DNA of 64,000 bases from Marininema halotolerans (GCF_900116235.1 NZ_FPAA01000011.1:1-64000), one strand, 5' to 3'; positions 8,153-17,829 are shown, counted from the stretch's first letter. Translations and numbers: made by a program. Notes: generated by a model not told the origin, from the letters alone.

Positions 8153-8953
8153 CTACCAATTGCTACTTCTTTCATACCCAAGTCGCTGCAAAAGATTTCT
8201 CGTCTCCTCTTTAAATGCTTGCTTCACTTTCGGAGTAAATTCACTTCGCCAATTACCAATGCGTCCATTGCGAAAGGTTGATGACTCTGAGGGCTTTATG
8301 TTCTGCATCATCTTGCGGGCCATAATCTTTTTCGCGAAGGGGACAGGGACATTGCCTTCCCAAATATGATCCACCATTTTTAATGTTGCTTGATTTCGGG
8401 AACCCCCACTTCGCATCATCTCTTCAAAAGTAACCGAACAAATCCCTGGCTTTCCTCTCCAATCATAGTTCATTGAAGTATATTGAGTAAAGTTGGGCCA
8501 ATCACACTTGCCAAGGCGTTTCACTTGCTTCCGATTCGGACGAACGCCTTTGATAACCGCAAGTAACCGTTGTTCCTGGTTGGGTAAATGATGCATATAC
8601 CGATACATAAAGTGGCGGTTATGATTTTTCTTCCCAAAGACTGTACTCGGCTTCATCATAAAATGAACTAAGGAAACAACAACATCTCGTGGATCTCTGC
8701 TAATAAAAACCACCTTAATTCCTTGTCTCCTAAAAAACTGCAAATAGCGTGGAGCATATGGAAAATGTGAGAGCGCAACTTGTCCAGGCTTCATCATACG
8801 AAGTTGCGCCAAATCCGTTTCATAGCACCACGGATTATCCTTTTGGAGCATCGTTACTCCAGGGATCCCCATCATGAGTTGAAGCAGCAAATGCGTTCCA
8901 CTTTTAGGCACTGAGATAACAAGCACTTTTGGCATGATGACCGGTTGATTCAT
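8153..8953 (-). CDS. Sulfotransferase-domain protein
   Basis: The 266-residue protein has the two PAPS-binding elements of the sulfotransferase fold: the 5'-phosphosulfate loop VPKSGTHLLLQ (about 15-25) and the 3'-phosphate motif VVFISRDPRDVVVS (about 80-93). It also has the FEEMM and later RNGRIGNWR segment common in the family. The expected reaction is transfer of sulfate from PAPS to a hydroxyl or amino group; the acceptor is unknown. No signal peptide is seen, so it is likely cytosolic. Such enzymes are uncommon in Bacillales and no PAPS-synthesis or glycan genes are next to it. Confidence 0.82.
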   Translation of the reverse strand: MNQPVIMPKVLVISVPKSGTHLLLQLMMGIPGVTMLQKDNPWCYETDLAQLRMMKPGQVALSHFPYAPRYLQFFRRQGIKVVFISRDPRDVVVSLVHFMMKPSTVFGKKNHNRHFMYRYMHHLPNQEQRLLAVIKGVRPNRKQVKRLGKCDWPNFTQYTSMNYDWRGKPGICSVTFEEMMRSGGSRNQATLKMVDHIWEGNVPVPFAKKIMARKMMQNIKPSESSTFRNGRIGNWRSEFTPKVKQAFKEETRNLLQRLGYERSSNW

Positions 8954-9046
8954 TTAATTTTCCCCTTCGATCTACTCCATCACTCTTCCTCACAATCTAT
9001 GCGCAACCGCATTCCATTGCTTCCATTCTTGTCCATGATGACAAAA

Positions 9047-9093
9047 GAAAAAGCATGCAGACAGGAACTTCATTCCTATCGACACGCTTTTTC
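9047..9093. terminator. Hairpin terminator between resE and sulfotransferase gene
   Basis: GAAAAAGC (9047-9054) and GCTTTTTC (9086-9093) form the base of a hairpin with an inner GGAA/TTCC pair. It lies just downstream of resE on the minus strand. Confidence 0.55.
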
Positions 9094-9126
9094 ATGGTCA
9101 CCCTTGTCAGTCATTCTATCGAACAG

Positions 9127-10941
9127 TTAGTCCTTTTTTTCTGGTCCTGGGAGAGGGAGTTGTACAACAAAACGGGTCCCTTCGCCTAACTTACTCTTCA
9201 CGGTCACTAACCCACCATGGGCTTCCACAATATGTTTCACAATGGATAGACCTAATCCTGTACCACCCGATTGACCACGCGTCCGTGCTTTATCCGCTTT
9301 ATAAAAACGTTCAAAGACAAAGGGTAAATCTTCCTCTGGAATTCCGCTACCGGTATCCTTAACCGTCAGTTGCACCTTTTCACCCAGCTGTTGAATGGAT
9401 AAAGTAACCTGACCACCACTAGGGGTGTGGCGTATCGCATTGTCCACAAGGTTGGTTAATACTTGCTCCACTTTATCCTCATCCCAAATCGCTTCAGCTA
9501 AGGTGGGATGAATTTCATCGACTAGCAATACTCCTTGCTCACGGGCGATCGCTTGAAATTTACGCAAAATCCTTCGCCCAAGTTCAGGAACATCGATTGC
9601 AGCAGGATGGAGGTTCATATGCCCTGCTTCCATGCGTGCCAAGTCCAAAAGCTCTCGCACTAACCGCCCCATTCGTAGTGATTCATCGTTGATGACGGTT
9701 GCAATCTCTTTTTGCTCTTCCGGGGTTTGAGCAAATCCATCAAGGAGCGCTTCACTATACCCTTGGAGCATCGCAAGGGGAGTCCGAAGTTCATGGGAGA
9801 CGTTTGCGACAAAGTCCGTACGTAATTTATCAAGGCGACGCTCTTCTGTGACATCCCTAAGAACCGCTACTGCCCCACTCACATCCCCTCGTGCATAGAG
9901 CGGAGCCATCACTACTGCCCACGTGCGACCATCGACGGGAATATCTCCAAAGCGTTCTTTCTCCTCTTCAATCACCGTCAAAAAGAAATCATCCAAATGG
10001 GAGGGTAATCCATGACGAGACCCCTGACCCTCTCGATCACTATTCCATTCCTCGAGCAATCGATCCGCAGGCGGATTGGTCACAATCACTTGTCCCTGCG
10101 CATTCAGGGTAATCACACCATCTGCCATACTGCGCAAAATGCTGGCCAGTTGTTCTTTTTCCTGGGACAAGGCGTGGATGGATTCCTCCAATTGAGCTGC
10201 CATTCGGTTAAAGGTAACGGATAGATCACCGATCTCATCTCGTTCATGGGAACGAACGGGAATCCGTACAGAGAATTGGCCTTTCGCCATCCTCTCTGCT
10301 GCTTTCTTCATTTGAATGAGGGGTTGCGTAATCCGTGACGACAGGAAAAATGCGAAGATCGTAGTCAGAAAGATACCAATCAACGCAGAGTAGAAAATTA
10401 GCTTTTTAATCTCACTCTCAGAGAGTTGCTCCTGGGTCCGATAAAACACCACGGCTCCATTCACTTTGCCCTGAGTGTCTTTCAAGGGATAAGCGACCAT
10501 CATAATCTCGTCTTTAAAAAGGGGAAAGGTTGCTTTGCCCTTCTCCCCGACCATCACGCGTCCGCGTAACTTTTGCTTTTTCCCATGAAAAACCTGATCG
10601 ATCTCGGTTTGTTCCAAGATATCCTGCCAAGGAAGGTCCGGTACATTGGGAGATACCTCTGCTGGCTTTACGGAACCATTTGGTCCCAAAACAATCATAT
10701 ACGTATCATATAGGTCCGCTACATTTAAGACGGAGCGTAGATACTCTGCTTGACCTTCTTTTGTTGAATGCTCAAGGGTATTTCTCACTTGCACAGCTAA
10801 TTGATCCAAACTATGCAATTCCGCTTCATAGTAGGTGGTCATAATCTGTTCCGTCAAAAAAAGCGACAGGACCAATAGAACCGCAGTTACAAGGATAATA
10901 ATTGTCAACCAAAGCTTCCCAACGACACTACGCAGAATCAC
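9127..10941 (-). CDS. resE: Sensor histidine kinase ResE
   Basis: The 604-residue membrane kinase has an N-terminal transmembrane helix (about 10-30), an extracytoplasmic sensor region, a second helix (about 181-200), a HAMP segment (about 201-253), a PAS-like domain (about 265-365), the phosphoacceptor site FVANVSHELRTPL with His383, and a HATPase domain with DNAIRHTP, DTGSGIP and GGTGLGLSI. It phosphorylates ResD in response to redox and oxygen status and so controls respiration genes. The GTG start overlaps the resD stop by 4 bases (GTGA), so the pair is co-translated. Confidence 0.93.
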   Translation of the reverse strand: MILRSVVGKLWLTIIILVTAVLLVLSLFLTEQIMTTYYEAELHSLDQLAVQVRNTLEHSTKEGQAEYLRSVLNVADLYDTYMIVLGPNGSVKPAEVSPNVPDLPWQDILEQTEIDQVFHGKKQKLRGRVMVGEKGKATFPLFKDEIMMVAYPLKDTQGKVNGAVVFYRTQEQLSESEIKKLIFYSALIGIFLTTIFAFFLSSRITQPLIQMKKAAERMAKGQFSVRIPVRSHERDEIGDLSVTFNRMAAQLEESIHALSQEKEQLASILRSMADGVITLNAQGQVIVTNPPADRLLEEWNSDREGQGSRHGLPSHLDDFFLTVIEEEKERFGDIPVDGRTWAVVMAPLYARGDVSGAVAVLRDVTEERRLDKLRTDFVANVSHELRTPLAMLQGYSEALLDGFAQTPEEQKEIATVINDESLRMGRLVRELLDLARMEAGHMNLHPAAIDVPELGRRILRKFQAIAREQGVLLVDEIHPTLAEAIWDEDKVEQVLTNLVDNAIRHTPSGGQVTLSIQQLGEKVQLTVKDTGSGIPEEDLPFVFERFYKADKARTRGQSGGTGLGLSIVKHIVEAHGGLVTVKSKLGEGTRFVVQLPLPGPEKKD

Positions 10942-11654
10942 TCTTTCGGTACCTCGAGTTTATAACCCACACCCCAAACCGTATTGATCATGGATGCCGC
11001 TTCTGCTGATACACGGTTCAGCTTCTCACGTAATCGCTTAATATGTGTATCCACGGTACGAAGATCCCCGAAGAACTCATAATTCCACACATCCCGAAGT
11101 AATTCTTCCCTCGTAAATACTTTATCCGGAGAGGAAGCCAAGTAGTGCAGGAGTTCATATTCCTTTGGTGTCAAAGAAACCTCTCGACCACCTGCTCTCA
11201 CTTCATGGGCATCATGATCAATGGTCAATTCAGGGAAAACAATCACATTGTGTGTCTCCGTCTCTGTCGATAGAAAAGCAGTTGCAGAAGCCCGGCGGAG
11301 TACGGCCTTCACCCGATGCACCAATTCCCTCGGGCTAAATGGCTTGACGATATAATCATCTGTCCCCGCTTCAAACCCTTCCACCCGATTACTCTCTTCT
11401 CCACGGGCCGTTAACATGATGACCGGTGTCGCTTTTTTGTTACGAATTTCTCGACACACTTCCAACCCATCTGCTCCTGGCAACATTAAGTCAAGAAGAA
11501 TCAAGTCATAATCTGACTCCAAGGCTTTCATCATCGCCTCTTCGCCATCTTCCGCTTCATCGATACGGTATCCTTCTCGCTCTAAGTACATCCGTAGCAA
11601 CCGGCGAATGCGATCTTCATCATCCACAACTAAGATGTGTTCTTGTTTACCCAC
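10938..11654 (-). CDS. resD: Response regulator ResD (OmpR/PhoB type)
   Basis: The product is 238 residues from a GTG at 11654. It has a receiver domain (HILVVDDED with acidic pocket, phosphoacceptor Asp in LILLDLMLPG, Lys in YIVKPFSPREL) and a C-terminal winged helix (PKEYELLHYLA, DLRTVDTHIKRLREKL). It activates genes for respiration and cytochrome maturation. The GTG is preceded by AAAGAGGTG with 6-nt spacing, and the product then matches the usual ResD length. The frame stays open to 11702, but those 16 codons lack a ribosome-binding site. Confidence 0.92.
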   Translation of the reverse strand: MGKQEHILVVDDEDRIRRLLRMYLEREGYRIDEAEDGEEAMMKALESDYDLILLDLMLPGADGLEVCREIRNKKATPVIMLTARGEESNRVEGFEAGTDDYIVKPFSPRELVHRVKAVLRRASATAFLSTETETHNVIVFPELTIDHDAHEVRAGGREVSLTPKEYELLHYLASSPDKVFTREELLRDVWNYEFFGDLRTVDTHIKRLREKLNRVSAEAASMINTVWGVGYKLEVPKE

Positions 11655-11723
11655 TTGACTCACCTCTTTGGCATCCCTGGAAAAAATGATTGTTCCTATC
11701 ATACCATAATCTTCATGATTGTA

Positions 11724-12941
11724 TCAGGCATAGGAATGGAGCCCTGCCAGTACGAGGTTGACCGCAATGAGATTCAACATGATTACGACAAAGCCCCCCA
11801 CTGCCATCCATGAAGATTGTAATCCATGCCATCCACGCGAGAGACGTAAATGAAGGTAGACACTATAAAATAACCAGGTGATTAACGCCCAAGTTTCCTT
11901 GGGGTCCCATCCCCAAAAACGTCCCCACGCCTCATGGGCCCAGATCATCGCAAAAACGAGTCCACCCAGTGTAAAGATCGGATAACCAATTGCAATCGCC
12001 CGATAACTTACCTCATCCACCATCTCCAAATCGAGGTTTTTAACGAGTGGATATAACCATACGTGAAGACGACGGCGAAGAATTAAACGAAGCAGTCCAT
12101 AAAGGAGTAACCCTGAGACAACCGACCAGATCACAGTATTTAACTTACTCGCCGCTTTTTCTCCCTTTAGCCATGATGGGGCTTCAAAAAGGGCTTTATC
12201 CAACCCTGGAAAGGAGTCCATCGCAACAACTTTGCTATTGATTGGACTAACCACAGGAGGCATCGAATAATCTTCAACGACTGGCTTTCCATCGACCGTA
12301 TGTTGGAAGGAAGCTTGATAACCCAGCCCACCAAAACTCGCAGACAACAGGACAAAACCAACGAGCATCAGGAGTATCGCCAGCACACCCTCAAGTAGAG
12401 ACGCGGTACGAGTATGGGCTCGATTTCCCTGCCCCACCCAACAGAGCAAGTAGATCAGCCCAGCGACAAAACCAACAGCTAACGCCCCTTCACCAATGGC
12501 TACCGTTGTCACATGAACACCCAACCAATAACTTTGCAGGGCAGGAATGAGCGGTTTTACTTCCGTTGGAAACACTGCAGCATATGCCAGCATAATTACC
12601 GCTAACGGCATAACAAAGGCACCCAACACCGTAATACGGTAAATAAAATAGATAATGATAAACGCGATCACGATGGATAGACATAGGAAAGCGGTAAATT
12701 CAAACATATTGCTTGTAGGAAAATGACCACTGATACCAATGCGAATCACCGTAAAGAGGATATGTAATGCCCCGCCGATCATCGCTAAGATAAGCCCACG
12801 CTTCCCCCAACGCTTGATATGGACCTCTTTTCCTACGCGAGAAGCTTTTCCTGTTACCGCTACAACATAGGCAATCGTTGAAAATAAATAGAAAAAAAAC
12901 GCGGCGAAAAGAGCGTACTCCATTGCTTTTTCCATCATCAT
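11724..12941 (-). CDS. resC: Cytochrome c biogenesis protein ResC (CcsA/CcsB haem handling)
   Basis: The roughly 403-residue multi-pass membrane protein contains the tryptophan-rich WWD-type haem motif WGRFWGWDPKETWAL and flanking conserved histidines (GVHVTT, WAHEAW, YLHLRLSRGWHG). With ResB it forms the system II machinery that moves haem across the membrane and attaches it to apocytochrome c. It overlaps resB by 4 bases (ATGA). Three ATG codons stand in tandem at 12941-12933; the third has the best spacing from GGGAGG. Confidence 0.93.
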   Translation of the reverse strand: MMMEKAMEYALFAAFFFYLFSTIAYVVAVTGKASRVGKEVHIKRWGKRGLILAMIGGALHILFTVIRIGISGHFPTSNMFEFTAFLCLSIVIAFIIIYFIYRITVLGAFVMPLAVIMLAYAAVFPTEVKPLIPALQSYWLGVHVTTVAIGEGALAVGFVAGLIYLLCWVGQGNRAHTRTASLLEGVLAILLMLVGFVLLSASFGGLGYQASFQHTVDGKPVVEDYSMPPVVSPINSKVVAMDSFPGLDKALFEAPSWLKGEKAASKLNTVIWSVVSGLLLYGLLRLILRRRLHVWLYPLVKNLDLEMVDEVSYRAIAIGYPIFTLGGLVFAMIWAHEAWGRFWGWDPKETWALITWLFYSVYLHLRLSRGWHGLQSSWMAVGGFVVIMLNLIAVNLVLAGLHSYA

Positions 12942-14533
12942 TCCTCCCGTCTCTGTTCAGGAGAGAAAGAGAGTGGTAGACCTGCTGCTTGAGTGGCCTG
13001 CTCTAGCTCCCTTCGAAGCCCAAACCAGTTTTTGTTGGTGTGTGCACCCACATAAAGAGTGCCATCTTGAATTCGTATCCACACGCGGCGATGGTACCAA
13101 AAAAATCCCATTGATAGACCGACCATAAAGATGCCAAGCCCTGTAAAGATTATCGGCAGGCTCTTGTCAATTCGTACCATCAATCCCGAGGTATTGACCG
13201 TTTCTAATCGGGATAAGTCGATCGCATAACGATTGGATTTACTGATATCATCCAAGTTTGTCCCAGCAATCATCCAAGATTTTTCCGATTTTTTCAGCTT
13301 GGGTCCCATTACTTCAAAAACAAAGGCAGGGCGATTCGGGTTCTCTGATTTTGTCGTAGGGCGATTCCCCTCCATGACGAAATCAGGGAAATAATTAAGA
13401 ATTCGCACCTTGATTCCCTTATCCAACGCATATTCCTTAGCAGGATCGTAAAGATTGATACGAAACTTCCCCAAGTCTTCCTTGGTTTTCTTATCGGTTA
13501 GTTGTAACTGAATCGCTTGTGTCTGATTCGCTTCAAAGTCCGCTTGATAGAGAAGAATATCGCCCACCTTTAGCGGGTGATTGACAACAATCGGACCCCG
13601 CTTCACTTCCTTTAACTTGCCCGTATTCGGATCTTTTTGATAGACAATCGCTTTGGTTTCATACTTCTTCACTAAGGGCTGTCCCTTTGATGCTTGTTCA
13701 CGCGAGTCGGTCTGATCATATAGCTCCATTGTTGCTTTCTCATTCTTAAGGTAGTAATTCACTTCCGGTAATTTTTTGGTCTCCCCTTCGCGGACAAACA
13801 CTGATTCATCCAGATACCATCCAGGAACCAATATCCGTAGCAAAATCCCCCCAAGAAAGATAATAAGACCAATATGATTAATGTAAGGACCCCACCGACT
13901 GATTCGGCCCTTTTCTGCTAGAAGCGATTCCCCCTCGGTTCGAACATGGTATCGCTTCTTCTGTAGCGCCTGAGATAGCGCTTTCAAAACCTCACCCCGA
14001 TCCGCCTCAGAGACGGATTCGGTACGACTGACCCTTTGTCGGGTAAGAAAGGCAGGATTTTTCTCGATTTTTTGATTGTTAAGGGCTTTGTATAAGGGAA
14101 TGACTCGATCCAGGCTACAAACAACGAGCGATATACCAATCATCCCTAATAGAATCATAAAAACAGGAGAGTTAAATACATCAGATAAACCCAAATTGTA
14201 ATATAAATCCCCTAATGTTCCATACTTTTGTTTGTAATAAACATCTGGATTACCACTCGGGATGACTCGTTCCTGAGGGAAGATTGTACCGAGAGCCGAT
14301 ATAATCAGCGTAATTAAAATAAGCCAAATTGCCACTTTTACAGAGGAAAAGAAATTCCACACATGATCTACCCAGGTGGCATTCTTCGTCTGCGATCGGC
14401 GTGCTTTCCCGTCATAACGCATCTCCAACGGTTGACCAGAGGCACTTTCTTCTTCTAACGGTTTACCACAATACTCACATAGTGTGGTACCTACGGGGTT
14501 ACTATGTCCGCATTCGCACTTGGTATTTTCCAA
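12938..14533 (-). CDS. resB: Cytochrome c biogenesis protein ResB with N-terminal zinc ribbon
   Basis: The product is 531 residues from a TTG at 14533, preceded by GGGGGTGG. The first 25 residues form a zinc-ribbon-like motif, KCECGH-x-CEYCGKPL with four cysteines. A transmembrane helix near WNFFSSVKVAIWLILITLI follows, then further helices and a large extracytoplasmic ResB domain, with a last helix (SLPIIFTGLGIFMVGLSMG). It partners ResC in haem attachment to cytochromes c. The frame is open to another TTG at 14590, which lacks a ribosome-binding site. resA, normally just upstream, is absent. Confidence 0.9.
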   Translation of the reverse strand: MENTKCECGHSNPVGTTLCEYCGKPLEEESASGQPLEMRYDGKARRSQTKNATWVDHVWNFFSSVKVAIWLILITLIISALGTIFPQERVIPSGNPDVYYKQKYGTLGDLYYNLGLSDVFNSPVFMILLGMIGISLVVCSLDRVIPLYKALNNQKIEKNPAFLTRQRVSRTESVSEADRGEVLKALSQALQKKRYHVRTEGESLLAEKGRISRWGPYINHIGLIIFLGGILLRILVPGWYLDESVFVREGETKKLPEVNYYLKNEKATMELYDQTDSREQASKGQPLVKKYETKAIVYQKDPNTGKLKEVKRGPIVVNHPLKVGDILLYQADFEANQTQAIQLQLTDKKTKEDLGKFRINLYDPAKEYALDKGIKVRILNYFPDFVMEGNRPTTKSENPNRPAFVFEVMGPKLKKSEKSWMIAGTNLDDISKSNRYAIDLSRLETVNTSGLMVRIDKSLPIIFTGLGIFMVGLSMGFFWYHRRVWIRIQDGTLYVGAHTNKNWFGLRRELEQATQAAGLPLSFSPEQRREE

Positions 14534-14657
14534 TTCGCCACCCCCTACTCGGCATCGACACACCCATGGTTTGCCGAAAACAATGATCAATCATCCCTCT
14601 ATTATACCGTTTACTCGCAGGGGCTCTAAACGCTTCCTATGACTATTGTTTGAAAGA

Positions 14658-15380
14658 TCAGAGCTTAACCAATTCCTTGAGTCGACTTATTTCCTCCTTG
14701 GTCAAGACCCGGTACTGCCCACGCGTGAGGTTTTCTAACTCAAGAAATGCAACTTTGGTACGAACCAGCCGTTTGACAGGGTGTCCCACCGCTTCACACA
14801 TCCGTCGGATTTGTCGATTTCGCCCTTCTTGAATCGTCAATTCAAGCACGGCATCGTGTCCTTCATTTTTCGTCCTGACCACTTGAACCTGCGCAGGCGC
14901 TGTCCAACCATCCTCCAAACGAACGCCATTCGCCAACCGTTCAATCGTTTTTTCTTTAGGTGAACCTTGAACCGTTGCCCGGTAGGTTTTCCCTACTTCA
15001 AAACGAGGATGCGTTAGTCGATTGGCTAACTCACCATCATTGGTCAGAATTAATAACCCTTCTGAATCGTAATCTAACCGTCCTACAGGATAGACACGCT
15101 CAGGAATCTTTTTAAGAAAATCAGCGACGGATTTCCGTCCTCGTTCATCCGAGAGGCTCGTGATTACACCTCTGGGCTTATGGAAAAGAAAATAACGCTT
15201 ATTTTCTTTTTTAATCCCACGCCCATTCACTTCAATCCAATCCGAAGAGGGGTCCACTTGAGTACCCAGTTCGGTAACGGTTTGTCCATTCACCTTCACT
15301 TTACCAGCTAAAATTAACTCTTCACTCTTGCGGCGGGAAGCCACACCTGCTGTCGCCATCACTTTTTGTAATCGTTCCAT
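14658..15380 (-). CDS. rluB: 23S rRNA pseudouridine synthase (RluB/RsuA family)
   Basis: The 240-residue enzyme begins with an S4 RNA-binding domain (RLQKVMATAGVASRRKSEEL). The pseudouridine synthase domain contains the catalytic-Asp motif GRLDYDSEGLLILTNDG. The family isomerises a uridine in 23S rRNA helix 89/90. Its position just upstream of resB matches Bacillus, where rluB precedes resABCDE. The ATG has GAGGTG upstream. It is separated from spmB by a terminator. Confidence 0.93.
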   Translation of the reverse strand: MERLQKVMATAGVASRRKSEELILAGKVKVNGQTVTELGTQVDPSSDWIEVNGRGIKKENKRYFLFHKPRGVITSLSDERGRKSVADFLKKIPERVYPVGRLDYDSEGLLILTNDGELANRLTHPRFEVGKTYRATVQGSPKEKTIERLANGVRLEDGWTAPAQVQVVRTKNEGHDAVLELTIQEGRNRQIRRMCEAVGHPVKRLVRTKVAFLELENLTRGQYRVLTKEEISRLKELVKL

Positions 15381-15468
15381 TTTGTCACCTCATTCACATC
15401 TTATCCATCCAACAACCCCTTCACAAGCAAATCCCCCTCCGTGTCACAAAAAGAACACGAAAAACACG

Positions 15469-15513
15469 CCAAAGACAGCCGAATTTCCAATTATTGAAAA
15501 GTTGGCTGTCTTT
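15469..15513 (-). terminator. Terminator after spmB
   Basis: AAAGACAGCC and GGCTGTCTTT pair around an AT-rich middle, right behind the spmB stop. T-rich sequence exists on both sides. Confidence 0.6.
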
Positions 15514-16050
15514 TTACGCACCAAATAGCAAACGAACAATGAACCAAGCGGCAAGTAATCCAGCAAAGTCTGCCATCAAGCCCACCTTTAACGCATATCG
15601 TGAACGGCGAATGCCCACAGCCCCAAAGTAGACGGTTAGCACATACAATGTGGTATCCGTACTGCCTTGCATCGTTCCTGCCAATCGTCCAAGAAAAGAG
15701 TCCGGACCATAGGTGCGAAAGATGCTTTCCACATAAGCCAAAGCACCTGCACCGGTAATGGGTCGCATCAATCCAAGAGGGAAAACCTCCTCTGGAAAGT
15801 GAACCCTAGCTAGTAAGGGCTTAAAAACCCCCAAATAAAATTGCAACGCCCCCGTTTCTCTAAAAATAGAGACAGCCACCATCATCCCTACCAAATGAGG
15901 AATGATTTGAATGGCTGTAGGAAACCCTTCCTTTGCTCCATCAATGAAGCTCTCATAAACAGGCACCCGTCGGACAGTTGCATAGAGAGGGATAAACGCA
16001 AGGATGATCGGAATCATCCATTGAGAAATCTGTGTGACAATCGCTAGCAC
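15514..16050 (-). CDS. spmB: Spore maturation protein B
   Basis: The 178-residue membrane protein belongs to the nucleoside-recognition (Gate) domain family. The motif HLVGMMVAVSIFRETGAL and the ending LMADFAGLLAAWFIVR fit SpmB. With SpmA it is needed for spore core dehydration and heat resistance in Bacillus. The likely GTG start at 16050 has GGAGG four bases upstream. The order dacB-spmA-spmB on the minus strand is the standard operon. Confidence 0.93.
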   Translation of the reverse strand: MLAIVTQISQWMIPIILAFIPLYATVRRVPVYESFIDGAKEGFPTAIQIIPHLVGMMVAVSIFRETGALQFYLGVFKPLLARVHFPEEVFPLGLMRPITGAGALAYVESIFRTYGPDSFLGRLAGTMQGSTDTTLYVLTVYFGAVGIRRSRYALKVGLMADFAGLLAAWFIVRLLFGA

Positions 16051-16079
16051 CGGACCTCCCCCTTTCCTCCACTGCCGAT

Positions 16080-16682
16080 TTAAGATGCATTGGTTTTATT
16101 TGTAGCTTCAAGGCGATGACGAAACCAACGATCCAGTAAAATAGCCACAATTGTTGAGCATAGGGTAGCAAATATCGTTGTGCCGATGATATCCGTGGGA
16201 TTTGCGGAGCCATGTTCCATACGCATTCCAATAATGGTTGTTGGAATTAAGGTAAGGCTGGATGTGTTGATCGCAAGAAGTGTACACATTGCAGGCGTTG
16301 CCGTTTTCGGATCGGGGTTCAGTTTTTGTAACTCCTCCATCGCTTTTAATCCCATAGGCGTTGCAGCATTTCCCAAGCCAAATAGATTGGCACTCATATT
16401 GGAGAGAATGTACCCCAATGCGGGATGCCCCTTGGGTACACCAGGGAAAAGAAAACGAACAACGGGATTGAGTAGCTTGGCTAATTTCTGAAGTAACCCA
16501 GCGTCCTCTGCAATCCGCATCATCCCCAACCAAAAAACGAGAATACTAATTAACCCCAGACAAACAGCAACACCGTCTTTCGCCCCCTTTAAAGCCGCCA
16601 TCGTGACCAAATCAAGTTCACCCTGGATCGCTCCAGCTACCACACCACTTACAATCATAAACAGCCAGATATAATTAACCAC
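16080..16682 (-). CDS. spmA: Spore maturation protein A
   Basis: The 200-residue multi-pass membrane protein has the family signatures GAKDGVAVCLGLISILVFW and NMSANLFGLGNAATPMGLKA. It acts with SpmB and the peptidase DacB in spore core dehydration and cortex maturation. It starts with GTG at 16682, only two bases after the dacB stop, and its Shine-Dalgarno GGGGGGAGAG lies inside the end of dacB, so expression is coupled. Confidence 0.94.
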   Translation of the reverse strand: MVNYIWLFMIVSGVVAGAIQGELDLVTMAALKGAKDGVAVCLGLISILVFWLGMMRIAEDAGLLQKLAKLLNPVVRFLFPGVPKGHPALGYILSNMSANLFGLGNAATPMGLKAMEELQKLNPDPKTATPAMCTLLAINTSSLTLIPTTIIGMRMEHGSANPTDIIGTTIFATLCSTIVAILLDRWFRHRLEATNKTNAS

Positions 16683-16683
16683 G

Positions 16684-17829
16684 TTATCTCTCCCCCCGAC
16701 CGAACACTTCGGCGATTACCTGAAACCATTTTTGAAGTGCAGATTCTTCCTCAGGAACACCACTGGTTAGGGGGACACTTCCGATCAATTTTCCATTGAG
16801 ATAGATCCGTCCACTCCCTATTCGCAACCCTTCCTTATTAATTTTAGCAAGAGGATAGGTCAGTAGGGGTTTTACCTCAATGGTTTTCCGTTCCTCTTCG
16901 GTTAAGGGATAGATAAATGATTTTTCTGCGATGATGGATAAAGCAGATTTTTTTCTCTTTAGGGGAGCAATCTTCTCTCCCTTTTGAACCAACTCCATCG
17001 GTTGATAATGGGTAAACCCATAATCCAATAATTGCATGGAATCGTGCCAATCATCCGAAGCATCCAAAGTAACCGTTACCAATTGCCGTCCATCTCTTGT
17101 CGCTGAGGAGACAAGTGTCCGTTTCGATAATTTCGTATAGCCCGTCTTCACACCATCAGCGCCCGGATACAAACGCAACATTTTATTTTTGTTTCTCCAT
17201 GTACGCTTCCAATCTTCTCCTGGCCATGGCACTGTTTTCAAAGGTGTGGAGACAATCTCTTTAAAGATTGGATTTTTTAGCGCATAGGCTGTTAATCGTG
17301 CCATATCCTCTGCTGTGGAGTAATGGTCATCACTATCCAGCCCATGTGGATTTTCAAAATGCGTTCCTTTTAATCCGAGATAGGCTGCTTTCTCATTCAT
17401 CATATAAACGAACCCTGGTACTGACCCGCCCACACTCTCGGCAATGGCGACAGCGGCATCATTTCCTGAGCGCAGCATGAGACCATAAAGTAACGTGTGA
17501 AGAGGTACCTGATCCCCTTGTTTTAAATAGATCGATGACCCTTCCACTCCAACAGCCCCAGGACTCACCGTCACTTTCTGATCAACATCGGCATTTTCAA
17601 TGGCTACAATTGCCGTCATGATCTTTGTTAAACTAGCAATTCTCATCCGCCTCTGTGCTTCTTTTTCAAATAGAATGCGATTACTACTCACATCAATCAC
17701 CGCTGCTGCATGGGCACTTAGATCCTTAGCAAGTTCTGGTGGCGACTCCTCTCCTCTCTCTGCGTGCACCCCAGGGGTACAGAAGAGGAGGGTGAGGATT
17801 ACCGCTATCAGAATGGCTGGGTATCGCAT
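16684..17829 (-). CDS. dacB: D-alanyl-D-alanine carboxypeptidase DacB (sporulation, penicillin-binding protein 5*)
   Basis: The 381-residue secreted peptidase S11 has a signal peptide (MRYPAILIAVILTLLF, cleavage near VHA). It carries the catalytic tetrad SLTK (Ser about 66, Lys about 69), the SGN motif in LRSGNDAAVA and the KTG box in DGVKTGYT. It trims D-Ala from peptide stems, limiting cross-links in the spore cortex. The ATG at 17829 follows AAGGTGG; the frame extends to 17862 without a ribosome-binding site. Linkage to spmAB identifies it as DacB rather than the vegetative DacA. Confidence 0.9.
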   Translation of the reverse strand: MRYPAILIAVILTLLFCTPGVHAERGEESPPELAKDLSAHAAAVIDVSSNRILFEKEAQRRMRIASLTKIMTAIVAIENADVDQKVTVSPGAVGVEGSSIYLKQGDQVPLHTLLYGLMLRSGNDAAVAIAESVGGSVPGFVYMMNEKAAYLGLKGTHFENPHGLDSDDHYSTAEDMARLTAYALKNPIFKEIVSTPLKTVPWPGEDWKRTWRNKNKMLRLYPGADGVKTGYTKLSKRTLVSSATRDGRQLVTVTLDASDDWHDSMQLLDYGFTHYQPMELVQKGEKIAPLKRKKSALSIIAEKSFIYPLTEEERKTIEVKPLLTYPLAKINKEGLRIGSGRIYLNGKLIGSVPLTSGVPEEESALQKWFQVIAEVFGRGER

